From Bacteroidota bacterium (GTDB lineage: Bacteria > Bacteroidota > Bacteroidia > AKYH767-A > 2013-40CM-41-45), in assembly GCA_016708785.1 (NCBI GenBank), contig JADJFC010000004.1, forward strand, positions 248,001 through 312,000: a DNA stretch of 64,000 nt, written 5' to 3'. Both the position numbers and the translations under genes were made by a program. The notes beneath the pieces were generated by a model. The model was given only the letters and a program-made list of their open reading frames with translations. It was not told the DNA's origin and made no database searches. Position 1 is the first letter of the stretch. Every line of letters begins with the position of its first letter. Below are positions 29,611 to 37,723 of the stretch, piece by piece.

Positions 29611-31916
29611 TTACTGTTTTACTACTTTTTGAGTCATTCTGTTTATACCATCAGTCAGCTCGATCATGTAAATCCCACTTGGCAATTCAGCACCGATTTG
29701 GACATTTCCTTTTCCTGCTAAGCCGGATTTTTCAAGGATGGTCTTGCCTAAAATATCTCTAACAATTAGTTTAATAGAGTTGCTATAATTAGCTAGAGTA
29801 TAGTTTATTGTAATATTATTGCTAAATGGATTTGGATATGCATTTATTGATTCAGAGCCAATAGTATTCGGCACTGAATTGATCAACTGTCCAGTGATTT
29901 CGAATTTGTCTAAAGCGCCTTCGACAATATTTCCGGGTGATTGATCTTCCACTTCAACGATCATAGACATTGTTGATGTCACTGTGATCAGACTGCTTAA
30001 AAGTACAGTATGCTGGATCCAGTTTCCGTTTGTTGGATCGTTTGGTCCAACGGTCTCAACTCGAACAGTTGTTGATCCATTATTGATAGAAATGCGCATG
30101 GTATCATTTGGTGAACCAGTTCCATTTACGCACAAATATCGACGATAATAACTTAAGGTCGGATTCAAATAAATAGTACCATCAAAAACCGGTGAAGTCA
30201 ATATTGTATTTCCATTGTCGACATCGGTAGCATTGTACGGTGCTCCACCATTATCAGTCACAAAACAGGAGTCACTGCAATCAGTAGTTACATCGAATTC
30301 CGGATTACTTTCAGATGATGAACCATAGTAAGTTCCAACCGGCTCACCTCTTTCCCAACTGTTACCGGAAGTTCCGCTAATTGCCCACCCGTAATCGAAA
30401 GTGAAATCATCATAGTATCCCGGTGCTATTGTTGCAACGATTGGAGTTCCCGGAATAAGTGTTTGCATAACGCAGCTCGTTCTATATCCCCATTTGCCGG
30501 CATAGATCGTATAGTCATCAGGAACGACAGAAGAGAAAGTGAATGCACCGGAAACATCTGCTGTACTTTTATAGGATAAACCGAGTGAAGATGAAATTAT
30601 AACCGTTGCATTTGGAACAACCTGACCAGTCAGACTGTCGAGAACAGTTCCGGAAAATGCAAATGTCTGGAATGGACTTAATGCAACATCAAGTGTTGTC
30701 AATACTCCATTTGCCAGATTCACCCCAGTAATCGTTTTCGAGTAGTACCCGGCTTTTGAAACACGAACATCATATGTTCCGGAAACAACAGTACCGGTCT
30801 TATATTCACCAAGAGCATTAGAGTTTTTTGTCAATGTAGTTGCAAGAACTTCGATCAGTGCTCCATTAATTGTTGCATTCGTCACTGAATCTGTGATGAT
30901 GCCCTCAAGATAACAACCTCTAACATATGTCGGAGTAAAAACGAAAAGTCCATTGTCGATATCAGATGCGACAATGTTTCCTGAAGGTAAAAATGGATAA
31001 ACTCCCCAACAGCCATTAAAGCCATCGCCAGAACCTTGCGGATACGTATCATAGTGACCTACTTCGATCGGATTTTCCGGACGATCCACATCGGTAATAA
31101 CAACACCTTCTTTGTACCAGCTTGTAATGGCGTAGTCGTTCAGGATATGAGTATTATGGATGATTGCACCGGAACCCGGAGCAGTTTGGGAACGTGATAG
31201 TTCTCTGATATTACCTAGATCAGAGATGTCGTATGCACCAAGAAAAGAACCACTATTTTCATCCGTCGTAAAAAGTGTTTTATGATCATCACTCAGCCAA
31301 GTGTTGTGTGTAAAATTTGTGGGAGTCTGTTGAGTTGCAAGTAAAACCGGATTCGATTTGTTTCGAACATCAACCACAGTAAAAAATCCGGGATAAATAT
31401 GCGATTCATACATCGTATCATTTTCAACTATTCCATCGTGAACATAATTGTCGCTTGAAGAACCAGGATAAACATATTCACCGGCATATGTTGGGTTCAG
31501 AGGATCAGCAAGGTCCAAAAAGATCGTATTCCCATTTCCAATGCTTGTTCCATAGAGATAAAGAAAACCTTTCGCTGTATCACAATGTAAAGCGTGAATG
31601 GTCGTCAATTGTCCGGATATTATTCCATCACCGCCATAGTAAGTTGTATTAATTGACGTTGGTAAATCAGAAAGATCAATGATCTGCAATCCGCCACCGC
31701 CTTCTGTCGTTACATAAGCAACGTCTCTGTAAGTACAATTGACAAACCAAATTCTGTCCCAACCAGAGCATATTCATTTCCGGCGCTGTCTTTATAGCCA
31801 CCGATGTTTGAAAGTACATCCGGACTATACGGTAAATTTGAACGCAGCTGAAGATTTTGAGCTGAAATGTTTGCAATTAGGGCAAGGAAGCAGATGAGTA
31901 ATAATTTGAATTTCAT
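29611..31916 (-). CDS. Secreted choice-of-anchor B protein with CarboxypepD-like and T9SS domains (frameshifted)
   Basis: Starts at ATG 31916 with a signal peptide ending at ISAQ. The frame breaks near 31735-31745; one added base gives about 768 aa. Order: choice-of-anchor B propeller (EYALVG, AYVTTEGGGGLQIIDLSDLP, HNTWLSDD), two carboxypeptidase-regulatory-like beta sandwiches (~340-500), a jelly-roll-like segment (SGNSWERGEP ...) and a T9SS type A sorting domain (INAYPNPFSNN, LPSGIYMIEL). The stretch between EYALVG and AYVTTE is shorter than I recall in relatives, so more than one base may be missing. Surface-exposed; function unknown. Confidence 0.78.
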
Positions 31917-32073
31917 GTAGTTTTTTCGGTTAGAGAGGCTAAAAGTGTACTTTTTTTATGAATTTTCAGTGTTTTTATTGATGTTTTTGTCGCTTTTTCT
32001 TAGAATATGACAGTAGATTCACAAATGAAATAAAACTCAAGTTTCATGAACAATTGCCTGTGGGAAAAAATTC
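31917..32073. other. Intergenic spacer between divergent genes
   Basis: AT-rich non-coding stretch between the T9SS gene and the alpha-oxoamine synthase promoter. No gene or strong structure seen. Confidence 0.5.
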
Positions 32074-32103
32074 TTGGTTTTTAATTCAAAATAGTTACTT
32101 TTG
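32074..32103 (+). promoter_or_regulatory. Promoter of the alpha-oxoamine synthase gene
   Basis: TTG at 32074-32076, 19 nt, then TACTTTTG at 32096-32103: a textbook Bacteroidota -33/-7 pair. The leader to the GTG start would be about 90 nt. Confidence 0.75.
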
Positions 32104-32200
32104 CCTTGAACAGGAGCTAAAACAAAGCATTTTTGATGTTTCAGAAATTCAGAGTTTTAAGTTCTCTGAATCAATTAACAAATATTAAATTTATACAAAA

Positions 32201-33442
32201 GTGGATTTATTCGAAAAATTAAAGAAGAACCGTGGTCCGATTGGACAACATGCAAAAGACTCACATGGCTATTTTACATTTCCAAAATTGGAAGGTGATA
32301 TAGGTACTCGCATGGTTTTTCGCGGTAAAGAGCGTTTGATCTGGTCTTTGAATAATTACTTAGGACTTGCAAATCATCCGGAAGTTAGAAAAGCAGATAA
32401 TGAAGGTGCAGCAAAATTTGGTTTTGCTTCTCCAATGGGTGCACGTATGATGTCAGGAAACACAAATCAGCACGAGCAACTTGAAAATGAATTATCCGCT
32501 TTCATGGGAAAAGAAGATACGATCCTTTTAAACTTCGGTTATCAGGGAATGGTATCTGCCATTGATTGTTTAGTTGATCGTCATGATGTGATCGTTTACG
32601 ATAGCGAAAGTCATGCATGTATCATTGATGGTGTTCGTTTACATATGGGAAAACGTTTTGTATTCCCTCACAATGACATTACAAATTGTGAAAAACAATT
32701 GGAGCGAGCAACACGCATCGTCGAAGAAACGGGTGGCTCTATCCTTTTGATCACTGAAGGTGTTTTTGGAATGAGCGGTGATATGGGTCGATTGAAAGAT
32801 ATCGTTGAATTGAAAAAGAAATTCGAGTTCCGTTTGTTCGTTGATGACGCACATGGATTTGGAACGATGGGAAAAACCGGTGCAGGAACCGGTGAAGAAC
32901 AAGGTGTATTGGATGAAATTGATATTTACTTCTCTACTTTCGCAAAGAGTATGGCAATGATCGGTGGATTTATTTCCAGCCGTGAAGACATCGTAGAGTA
33001 TTTACGTTACAATATGCGTTCGCAGATCTTTGCTAAATCACTTCCTTCTGCATTAGTGATCGGTGCATTGAAACGTTTGGAATTGCTTCGCTCCCAGCCT
33101 GAATTGAAAGATAATTTGTGGAAAGTGGTGAATGCACTTCAATCAGGATTGAAAGAAGCAGGATTTGACATTGGAAAAACGCAATCTCCTGTTACTCCTG
33201 TATTCATGACAGGAACGATTGGCGAAGCAACGAATCTTATATATGACATGCGTGAGAATTACGATATCTTCTGTTCAATGGTTGTATATCCGGTAGTACC
33301 AAAGGGAATTATCATCTTACGTTTGATCCCGACTGCTGTACACACGATTGAAGATGTAAATTACACGATCGATGCCTTCCGCAAGGCTTATGTGAAATTG
33401 AAAGCAGGAGAATATGCATCCGATAAGATCGCTGCATTTTAA
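32201..33442 (+). CDS. Alpha-oxoamine synthase family PLP enzyme (KBL/BioF/serine palmitoyltransferase-like)
   Basis: 413 aa from a GTG. NNYLGLANHPEV, MGARMMSGN, ESHACIIDG and VDDAHGFG match the family that condenses an amino acid with an acyl-CoA; the PLP Lys is in STFAKSMAMIGGF. Candidates are serine palmitoyltransferase (sphingolipids), cysteate acyltransferase (sulfonolipids), 2-amino-3-ketobutyrate ligase and BioF. No biotin gene or threonine dehydrogenase lies nearby, so a lipid role is possible but unproven. Followed by the histone-like gene. Confidence 0.82.
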   Translation: MDLFEKLKKNRGPIGQHAKDSHGYFTFPKLEGDIGTRMVFRGKERLIWSLNNYLGLANHPEVRKADNEGAAKFGFASPMGARMMSGNTNQHEQLENELSAFMGKEDTILLNFGYQGMVSAIDCLVDRHDVIVYDSESHACIIDGVRLHMGKRFVFPHNDITNCEKQLERATRIVEETGGSILLITEGVFGMSGDMGRLKDIVELKKKFEFRLFVDDAHGFGTMGKTGAGTGEEQGVLDEIDIYFSTFAKSMAMIGGFISSREDIVEYLRYNMRSQIFAKSLPSALVIGALKRLELLRSQPELKDNLWKVVNALQSGLKEAGFDIGKTQSPVTPVFMTGTIGEATNLIYDMRENYDIFCSMVVYPVVPKGIIILRLIPTAVHTIEDVNYTIDAFRKAYVKLKAGEYASDKIAAF

Positions 33443-33510
33443 TACTACACACAAAAAGTAACTTTAATAATCAAACCCTCCAATAAACTAACACTTTAAA
33501 ACCAAACACA

Positions 33511-33696
33511 ATGAAAGAATACGAAAACATCAAACAACTAGTATCGGCCATTGAAGAAGATGTAATTAAATTTTCTGAAAAAGGTAACGCAGCTGCCGGG
33601 ACACGAGTACGTAAAGGTTTACAAGAAATTAAACGTGCTTGCCAGGATATGCGTGATGCAATCCAGGATGCAAAGAAAACAGAAGAGAGCAATTAA
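33511..33696 (+). CDS. Histone H1-like nucleoid protein, Hc1 type
   Basis: 61 aa: MKEYENIKQLVSAIEEDVIKF, GNAAAGTRVRKGLQEIKRACQ and a charged tail. This is the short Hc1-like form found across Bacteroidota, two predicted helices with a Lys/Arg-rich face. A DNA-binding role is inferred from the family name only. A good terminator follows. Confidence 0.85.
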   Translation: MKEYENIKQLVSAIEEDVIKFSEKGNAAAGTRVRKGLQEIKRACQDMRDAIQDAKKTEESN

Positions 33697-33729
33697 TTTT
33701 TGATTGATTGCTGATTCTTCAACTTAGTT

Positions 33730-33764
33730 ACAGCTCTTCCGAATTCGGAGGGGCTGTTTTTTTG
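33730..33764 (+). terminator. Terminator of the Hc1 gene
   Basis: Arms 33730-33742 and 33745-33757 pair over about 12 bp with two G-U pairs, then a run of T. Confidence 0.85.
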
Positions 33765-33930
33765 ACCGGGATTTTGACCGGGATTTAGCTGATTATTCTG
33801 ATTGTTCTGACCAGGATTTCGCGGATTTTTTCTGACTTGGATTAGGCTGATTTTCTTTATGGGATTACGTAAATTATTTTATCTGATCTTCTTAGGATTT
33901 ATTTGAATTGGGATGTTTCAAATGTTAAAT
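33765..33930. repeat. Degenerate 'gaccgggatt...gctgatt' repeat tract
   Basis: A non-coding stretch of imperfect repeats: gaccgggattt twice in tandem, then drifting copies of 'gaccaggatttcgcggatt' and 'gacttggattaggctgatt'. Similar text is at 41786-41840. Such tracts are common between genes in Bacteroidota; no role is known to me. Confidence 0.6.
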
Positions 33931-33988
33931 GGGGGTACTGAATTTTAAAATCAATTTTGAACTTGTTAGATGGAAGTTGTCGCGAAGG

Positions 33989-34054
33989 AGGATTCATTTT
34001 CGGTATGCTGGGCGGAATTTTAAAATTCCGCCCAGCATACCGAAAATGAATCCT
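33989..34054. repeat. 66-bp perfect palindrome
   Basis: Arms 33989-34021 and 34022-34054 are exact reverse complements over 33 bp with no spacer, centred on TTTTAAAA. Flanking bases do not pair. No T run follows, so it is not a usual terminator. It could form a cruciform or a very stable RNA hairpin. Confidence 0.9.
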
Positions 34055-34180
34055 AGCGTTTACCGCTTAATAATTTCTATCACCTCAAATGAATTCCCAC
34101 TTCGAATCTCACAGAAATTAAATTTTTCTTTAAAAAGTTTTGGAAGTTCAATTTCTATGTCTATATTATAATCATTCAAA

Positions 34181-34435
34181 ATGATTGTTATGCAGACATT
34201 AAACATTAACGTATTACTGGACACTTCGCAGAACTATGGGTTCAGCAAGGAGGCATTTTCAGTAGCAGATGACCTGGATAAAGTAAAAATCTCCAAAGGA
34301 GACAGCTGGTTCATCGTAGAAAACGACCCTAAAACCAAACGAGCAAGAGCCTCACGCAAAGCTATTGCCTTTGCTGAAAGTACATTTGAAACTTTCGCGG
34401 GTGCTAGTGTTTGTATGAAGCAGTTTATGAATTGA
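34181..34435 (+). CDS. Hypothetical small protein
   Basis: 84 aa from ATG 34181, or 81 aa from the ATG at 34190. No signal peptide or membrane helix. It contains a short basic patch (KTKRARASRKA) and ends in GASVCMKQFMN. Not recognised. It is in the accessory patch between the 66-bp palindrome and the inverted repeats, so it may be a laterally acquired cargo gene or a spurious frame. Confidence 0.4.
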   Translation: MIVMQTLNINVLLDTSQNYGFSKEAFSVADDLDKVKISKGDSWFIVENDPKTKRARASRKAIAFAESTFETFAGASVCMKQFMN

Positions 34436-34490
34436 CTCTCTGAATTGAGAGAAATTGACCAACAAAAAAGTGTCAAAGTGAATTGAAGAT

Positions 34491-34528
34491 ATAAAAAAAA
34501 GGCGGGAAGATTTTAACCTTTCCGCCTT
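34491..34528 (-). terminator. Terminator downstream of the 95-codon minus frame
   Basis: Stem AAGGCGGGAAG/CTTTCCGCCTT (34499-34509 with 34518-34528) with one G-U pair; in the minus direction it is followed by eight T. Confidence 0.75.
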
Positions 34529-34547
34529 ATTAAAATTAATCTTGAAG

Positions 34548-34835
34548 TTAATTTTTCATGATTGCTTTTTGTACATCTTCAATATCATCAGATTTGAAAT
34601 TATAAGACACAGGTGTATAATGAGTATATAGCATTTCGCCGGTTATTGAATTTATTATAGTTACATATTTATCTGTGCTGCTTTTGATATATAATAAGTA
34701 GTAAATCGGCTCTTTTTCTGTAAGGATTTTTTCATTCAATTCTTTTACAGATACCTGCTTTGCAGAATCTTCAACCGAATTATAAATGTAAATTAAATAT
34801 ACCGCTTTGTCAAATTCAAGTGTTGAATATTGCAA
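34548..34835 (-). pseudogene. Hypothetical protein fragment, 5' end replaced by inverted repeat
   Basis: 95 codons ending at a real terminator. The only available start is a TTG at 34835, four nt from the left repeat; no in-frame ATG exists before the last third. The frame stays open into the repeat until a stop. Content: VYLIYIYNS, EKEPIYYLLYIKSS, TIINSITGEMLYTHY. This suggests a gene whose 5' end was displaced when the repeat arrived. Family not recognised. Confidence 0.45.
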
Positions 34836-34838
34836 ACT

Positions 34839-34932
34839 GTACGATGATAGGCGGAATGTTGAGCGGAAATTTGCGACACACTTTGCAGGTTAGTAACCCA
34901 TCAAGCGACATTCCTGCCGGGGGAATAGGTAC
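34839..34932. repeat. Left copy of a ~94-nt inverted repeat
   Basis: Bounded by GTAC at both ends and itself an imperfect palindrome: GGCGGAATGT near one end, ACATTCCTGCC near the other, GGTTAGTAACC inside. It is about 85-90% identical by eye to the reverse complement of 35469-35561. Confidence 0.85.
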
Positions 34933-35468
34933 ACAATTTGTTTGAAAGGAAATGCAATAACAATTTAATATTTTCAAAGCAAAAGTAAAATTAATAAAAC
35001 AAACTCATTTGTATTAATTAGCTCGAGCAATCGTTTTTTTAATCACCTGCAAATATTGTTTGTCAAAATTAATTTCGGAAATTACTTTGCTCCATTGATG
35101 TAAAAGGAATAGAAATATTCGCAAGCACAATGTTGATCAAGGACTTCCGACTATCGACAAAGAGCCGAAGTGGATGGATGCTTGATCTATTTAAAGCCAG
35201 CGCTGAAAAAAAAGAAATCATCGATGCAGGTGTTGCGGTATAACAATCATGCATTGGAAGTTTTTAGTCAGATATTTATTATATCAAAAATACTGTGCAT
35301 TCATTATAATGCGGTCGAAGCCGGACCGTTTGGAAGAGCAGAAGATTATTTGTTAAGTAGTGCGTAAGATTATTCGGGACAAAAAGGGCCTGTGAAAGTT
35401 TCTGTAATTAATTTGCACAATTTGTTTTAATATATGGCTCGATATTTTTTTTGTTCTTAACCAATAAT
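34933..35468. other. 536-bp segment between the inverted repeats, no intact gene
   Basis: No transposase or integrase. One frame, from about 35083 to a TAA at 35242, reads as protein-like text including SGWMLDLFKASAEKKEIIDAG, with no convincing start; the downstream 35251-35367 stretch is low in coding signal. Probably decayed cargo. AT-rich flanks. Confidence 0.5.
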
Positions 35469-35561
35469 GTACCTAATTCCCCGGCAGGAATGTCGCTTGA
35501 TGGGTTACTAGTATGAAAGTGTTTCGCTAATTTCCGCTCAACATTCCGCCTATCATTGTAC
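35469..35561. repeat. Right copy of the ~94-nt inverted repeat
   Basis: Reverse complement of the left copy with about ten differences, also bounded by GTAC. Similarity extends ~10 nt beyond the outer GTAC (TTGYAAACYGTAC). It ends ~145 nt before tRNA-Met. Confidence 0.85.
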
Positions 35562-35704
35562 GGTTTACAATTTTCGAAAATTGAGTTGAGAAGGCTGAGT
35601 TGATCATTAATAGGTTTGATGTTGAAAATTATTTTCTACTATTCATTTCAAAAGAAATTTGCATAACACAAACAATTTCGGATATTTGCAGCCCCTAAAA
35701 AAAT

Positions 35705-35778
35705 GGCGAGGTAGCTCAGATGGTTAGAGCGCAGGATTCATAACCCTGAGGTCGGGGGTTCGACTCCCCCTTTCGCTA
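35705..35778 (+). tRNA. tRNA-Met (CAT)
   Basis: 74-nt cloverleaf: acceptor GGCGAGG/TTTCGCT with three G-U pairs, D arm GCTC/GAGC, anticodon loop TTCATAA, T arm GGGGG/CCCCC with TTCGACT; no encoded CCA. The anticodon stem has an A31-C39 mismatch (CAGGA/CCCTG). Only one G-C pair sits at the loop-proximal end, so it does not look like an initiator with three stacked G-C pairs; elongator Met is more likely, though CAT could also be tRNA-Ile2. Confidence 0.93.
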
Positions 35779-35780
35779 CT

Positions 35781-35817
35781 AATCCCTTGATTTGTATACA
35801 TTTCAAGGGATTTTTTT
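35781..35817 (+). terminator. Terminator of tRNA-Met
   Basis: Ten-bp perfect stem AATCCCTTGA/TCAAGGGATT with a 12-nt loop and a T7 run. Confidence 0.9.
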
Positions 35818-35836
35818 ATTGGTAACGTTTTCTAAA

Positions 35837-36580
35837 TTAGCTTCTGCCTTCTTCTTTCAAGACACTTGTATAATGCGTTAACGAGCGGAGAATGATGGTG
35901 ATAAGTGTTGTGGCGATCAGGAAATACAAAAGATGTTTACCCAGACTGATCGTATGCCATTTCTTATCACCGATCAAAAGGTCCACAAAGACAAATCCAA
36001 CGACCGTAGCCAGCACGCCGGACTACTCTCTTCGCAACACACTTTTCATTGCAAATGAGATCGAACTCTTTTTAAATAGACCGAAACTGGGAACAAATGC
36101 AGGGACACCTTTTGCCCATTCTAAATATGACTGGCCGAATTTCCTTTCCAGAAATCGTTCTTCGGCAAACATGATTCGTTCGTAATATAGCCAGTACATC
36201 AGACTTACAATGATGGTAAACTCTATGTTTTTTGTGAAGAGCACGATACCTATCCACATCAGATAATTCCCCAAATAAAGCGGGTGCCTAACGATAGAAT
36301 AGATGCCGCTATGGTTTAATTGCTCGGCTACCTGCTCCTCTGTATTGCGGCCGGAAGTGCCTCTGGGAGTAGTGCCAATTGTATAGCTACGTACGATAAA
36401 TCCGAGAATAGACAGGAAATAGGCCGTGTAGTTGAAAGCTTTCACCTGGACAGGCGTCAAATCGTCGTAAGAAGTGGATAAAACAGCCGGAATAGCCAAT
36501 ATAAACAGGATCAGCGGAAGTTGTCCACGGTGCTTGAACAGCCAGTTTCCTTCTTTTTCGAGAGAATGTAGTAGTGCCAT
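35837..36580 (-). CDS. Isoprenylcysteine carboxyl methyltransferase-like membrane protein with internal TAG
   Basis: The frame from ATG 36580 stops at a TAG (36023-36025) after 185 aa, but the same frame then reads on without a stop to a TAA at 35837, giving 247 codons. The part after the TAG is clearly membrane-protein-like (SGVLATVVGFVFVDLLIG). SGIYSIVRHPLYLGNYLMW is the ICMT/phospholipid methyltransferase motif. The TAG probably replaces a Tyr codon (LRRE-stop-SGVL). Either a sequencing substitution or a recent nonsense mutation. Confidence 0.75.
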
Positions 36581-36631
36581 AGTCGTTGCGAAGGTATTAT
36601 CATTTTTGAGGTTTTCAATAAAAAAATGACT

Positions 36632-36639
36632 ATCTTCGC
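36632..36639 (+). promoter_or_regulatory. Variant -7 box of the START-like gene
   Basis: TATCTTCG, one mismatch from consensus, with TTTG at 36606-36609 about 22 nt upstream. 44 nt before the GTG start. Confidence 0.4.
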
Positions 36640-36683
36640 TTCCCCTGAAAAAACAGGAAATTATTAATTTTAAGTACTATATC

Positions 36684-37088
36684 GTGAAGCAGGAAATCAA
36701 AGCGAAGAAAAAAGTAAAATACTCACTGGAATTCGAAATCAAGTCGTCAACCAAGATATTGTTCAATTACCTTAGTAATGCCAGCAGCCTGGAAGAATGG
36801 TTCGCCGATAAGGTAACTATTCGTGAAGGCGATTATGTTTTTCATTGGGAAGGCTCTGAACAACGCGCACAGATCGTTGCCAAAAAAGATAATCAGATGA
36901 TCCGTTATAAATGGGTAACTGATGAGAAAAAAGACGAGACATTTTTTCAATTTGAAATCATTCAAGACGAAATTACTTCCGATATCGCATTGGTTGTAAC
37001 AGACTTTTCTGACGAAGAAGAACAAGAAGAAAACAAACTTTTATGGAATAGTCAGATTCACAATCTGATGCACATACTCGGCTGTTAA
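36684..37088 (+). CDS. START-like domain protein
   Basis: 134 aa from a GTG. The sequence fits the small Bacteroidota START-like/AHSA1-type fold: YSLEFEIKSSTKILFNYLSNASSLEEWFAD at the N-terminus, central beta strands (VFHWEGSEQRAQIVA) and a C-terminal helix (LLWNSQIHNLMHILG). Such proteins bind hydrophobic ligands or partners; no specific role known. Its stop overlaps the convergent gene's stop by 4 bp. Confidence 0.75.
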   Translation: MKQEIKAKKKVKYSLEFEIKSSTKILFNYLSNASSLEEWFADKVTIREGDYVFHWEGSEQRAQIVAKKDNQMIRYKWVTDEKKDETFFQFEIIQDEITSDIALVVTDFSDEEEQEENKLLWNSQIHNLMHILGC

Positions 37089-37696
37089 TCGTTCAGGAGA
37101 CTCAGATAAAATTCTAATGCCTCCTTCCCTACTTCAATCACATTTTCATACTCATTGATCGCAAGTTTGCGCGATAATTTTACAAAGTTTTTGCTTTGCA
37201 ACAGTTCTTTTGCCTGAGACTTATTTTGTTCAGCATCGAGCGTGATGTAATTATCTTCTCCCAGATGATATTGCCAAGGGGATTCATTGATACAAAACAG
37301 AATACCACGATTTTCTAAGTTCTCAAAATTTGAGATCAACGACGACTTGAATTTTTCCCATGCTTCACCTTGAATGTGTATCGTAAACGTAAATTCATTT
37401 CCCCACCAGAACATCGAACGGAAAGCGAAAACAGATTCACGGTTAAACAACCGAGGACAATCTAAAAGTACATAGGGAAAACCGCGATAATTTTCGCCGC
37501 GAAAGATCTTTCCGGAAGAAACATTTAAGTTGTCAACCTTTAACCCTGATGCTGAAACGACCTTTTTCAACTCAACTTCGAGTTGACCAAATAGTTCAAC
37601 CATTTTGGCTGTAGAAGAATGTTTTAATTCAAAGAAATTCTTGTCCACTAAAACGTTCATTTCCTCGTTACTAAACTTCAAAATATTATCTTGCAT
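37085..37696 (-). CDS. Conserved-looking hypothetical cytoplasmic protein
   Basis: 203 aa, no signal peptide or membrane helix. Features seen: GKIFRGENYRGFPYVLLDCPRLF, FRSMFWWGNEFTFTIHIQGE and a helical C-terminus. It looks like a complete globular protein with good coding character. I do not recognise the family with confidence. Divergent from the LptF/G gene with only 27 nt between starts. Confidence 0.65.
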   Translation of the reverse strand: MQDNILKFSNEEMNVLVDKNFFELKHSSTAKMVELFGQLEVELKKVVSASGLKVDNLNVSSGKIFRGENYRGFPYVLLDCPRLFNRESVFAFRSMFWWGNEFTFTIHIQGEAWEKFKSSLISNFENLENRGILFCINESPWQYHLGEDNYITLDAEQNKSQAKELLQSKNFVKLSRKLAINEYENVIEVGKEALEFYLSLLND

Positions 37697-37723
37697 CCGC
37701 TTTAAGTAAGCAACAAATATAAC

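Noticed and set aside
33929..34171. An 80-codon plus-strand frame across the large palindrome
   Set aside because: Most of it is the palindrome read through both arms, it has no family resemblance and no plausible start region. A chance frame.
35170..35367. A 65-aa gene between the inverted repeats
   Set aside because: No recognisable family, poor start, and another frame over 35083-35242 looks more protein-like. Treated as decayed cargo.
34839..35561. Integron attC sites
   Set aside because: The repeats are imperfect palindromes, but I could not place R'' (RYYYAAC) and R' (GTTRRRY) in the right order in either copy, the copies face opposite ways, and no integrase is in view.
36023..36025. 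Pyrrolysine or other TAG recoding
   Set aside because: A single case, no pyl genes in view, and the family has no known recoded residue.
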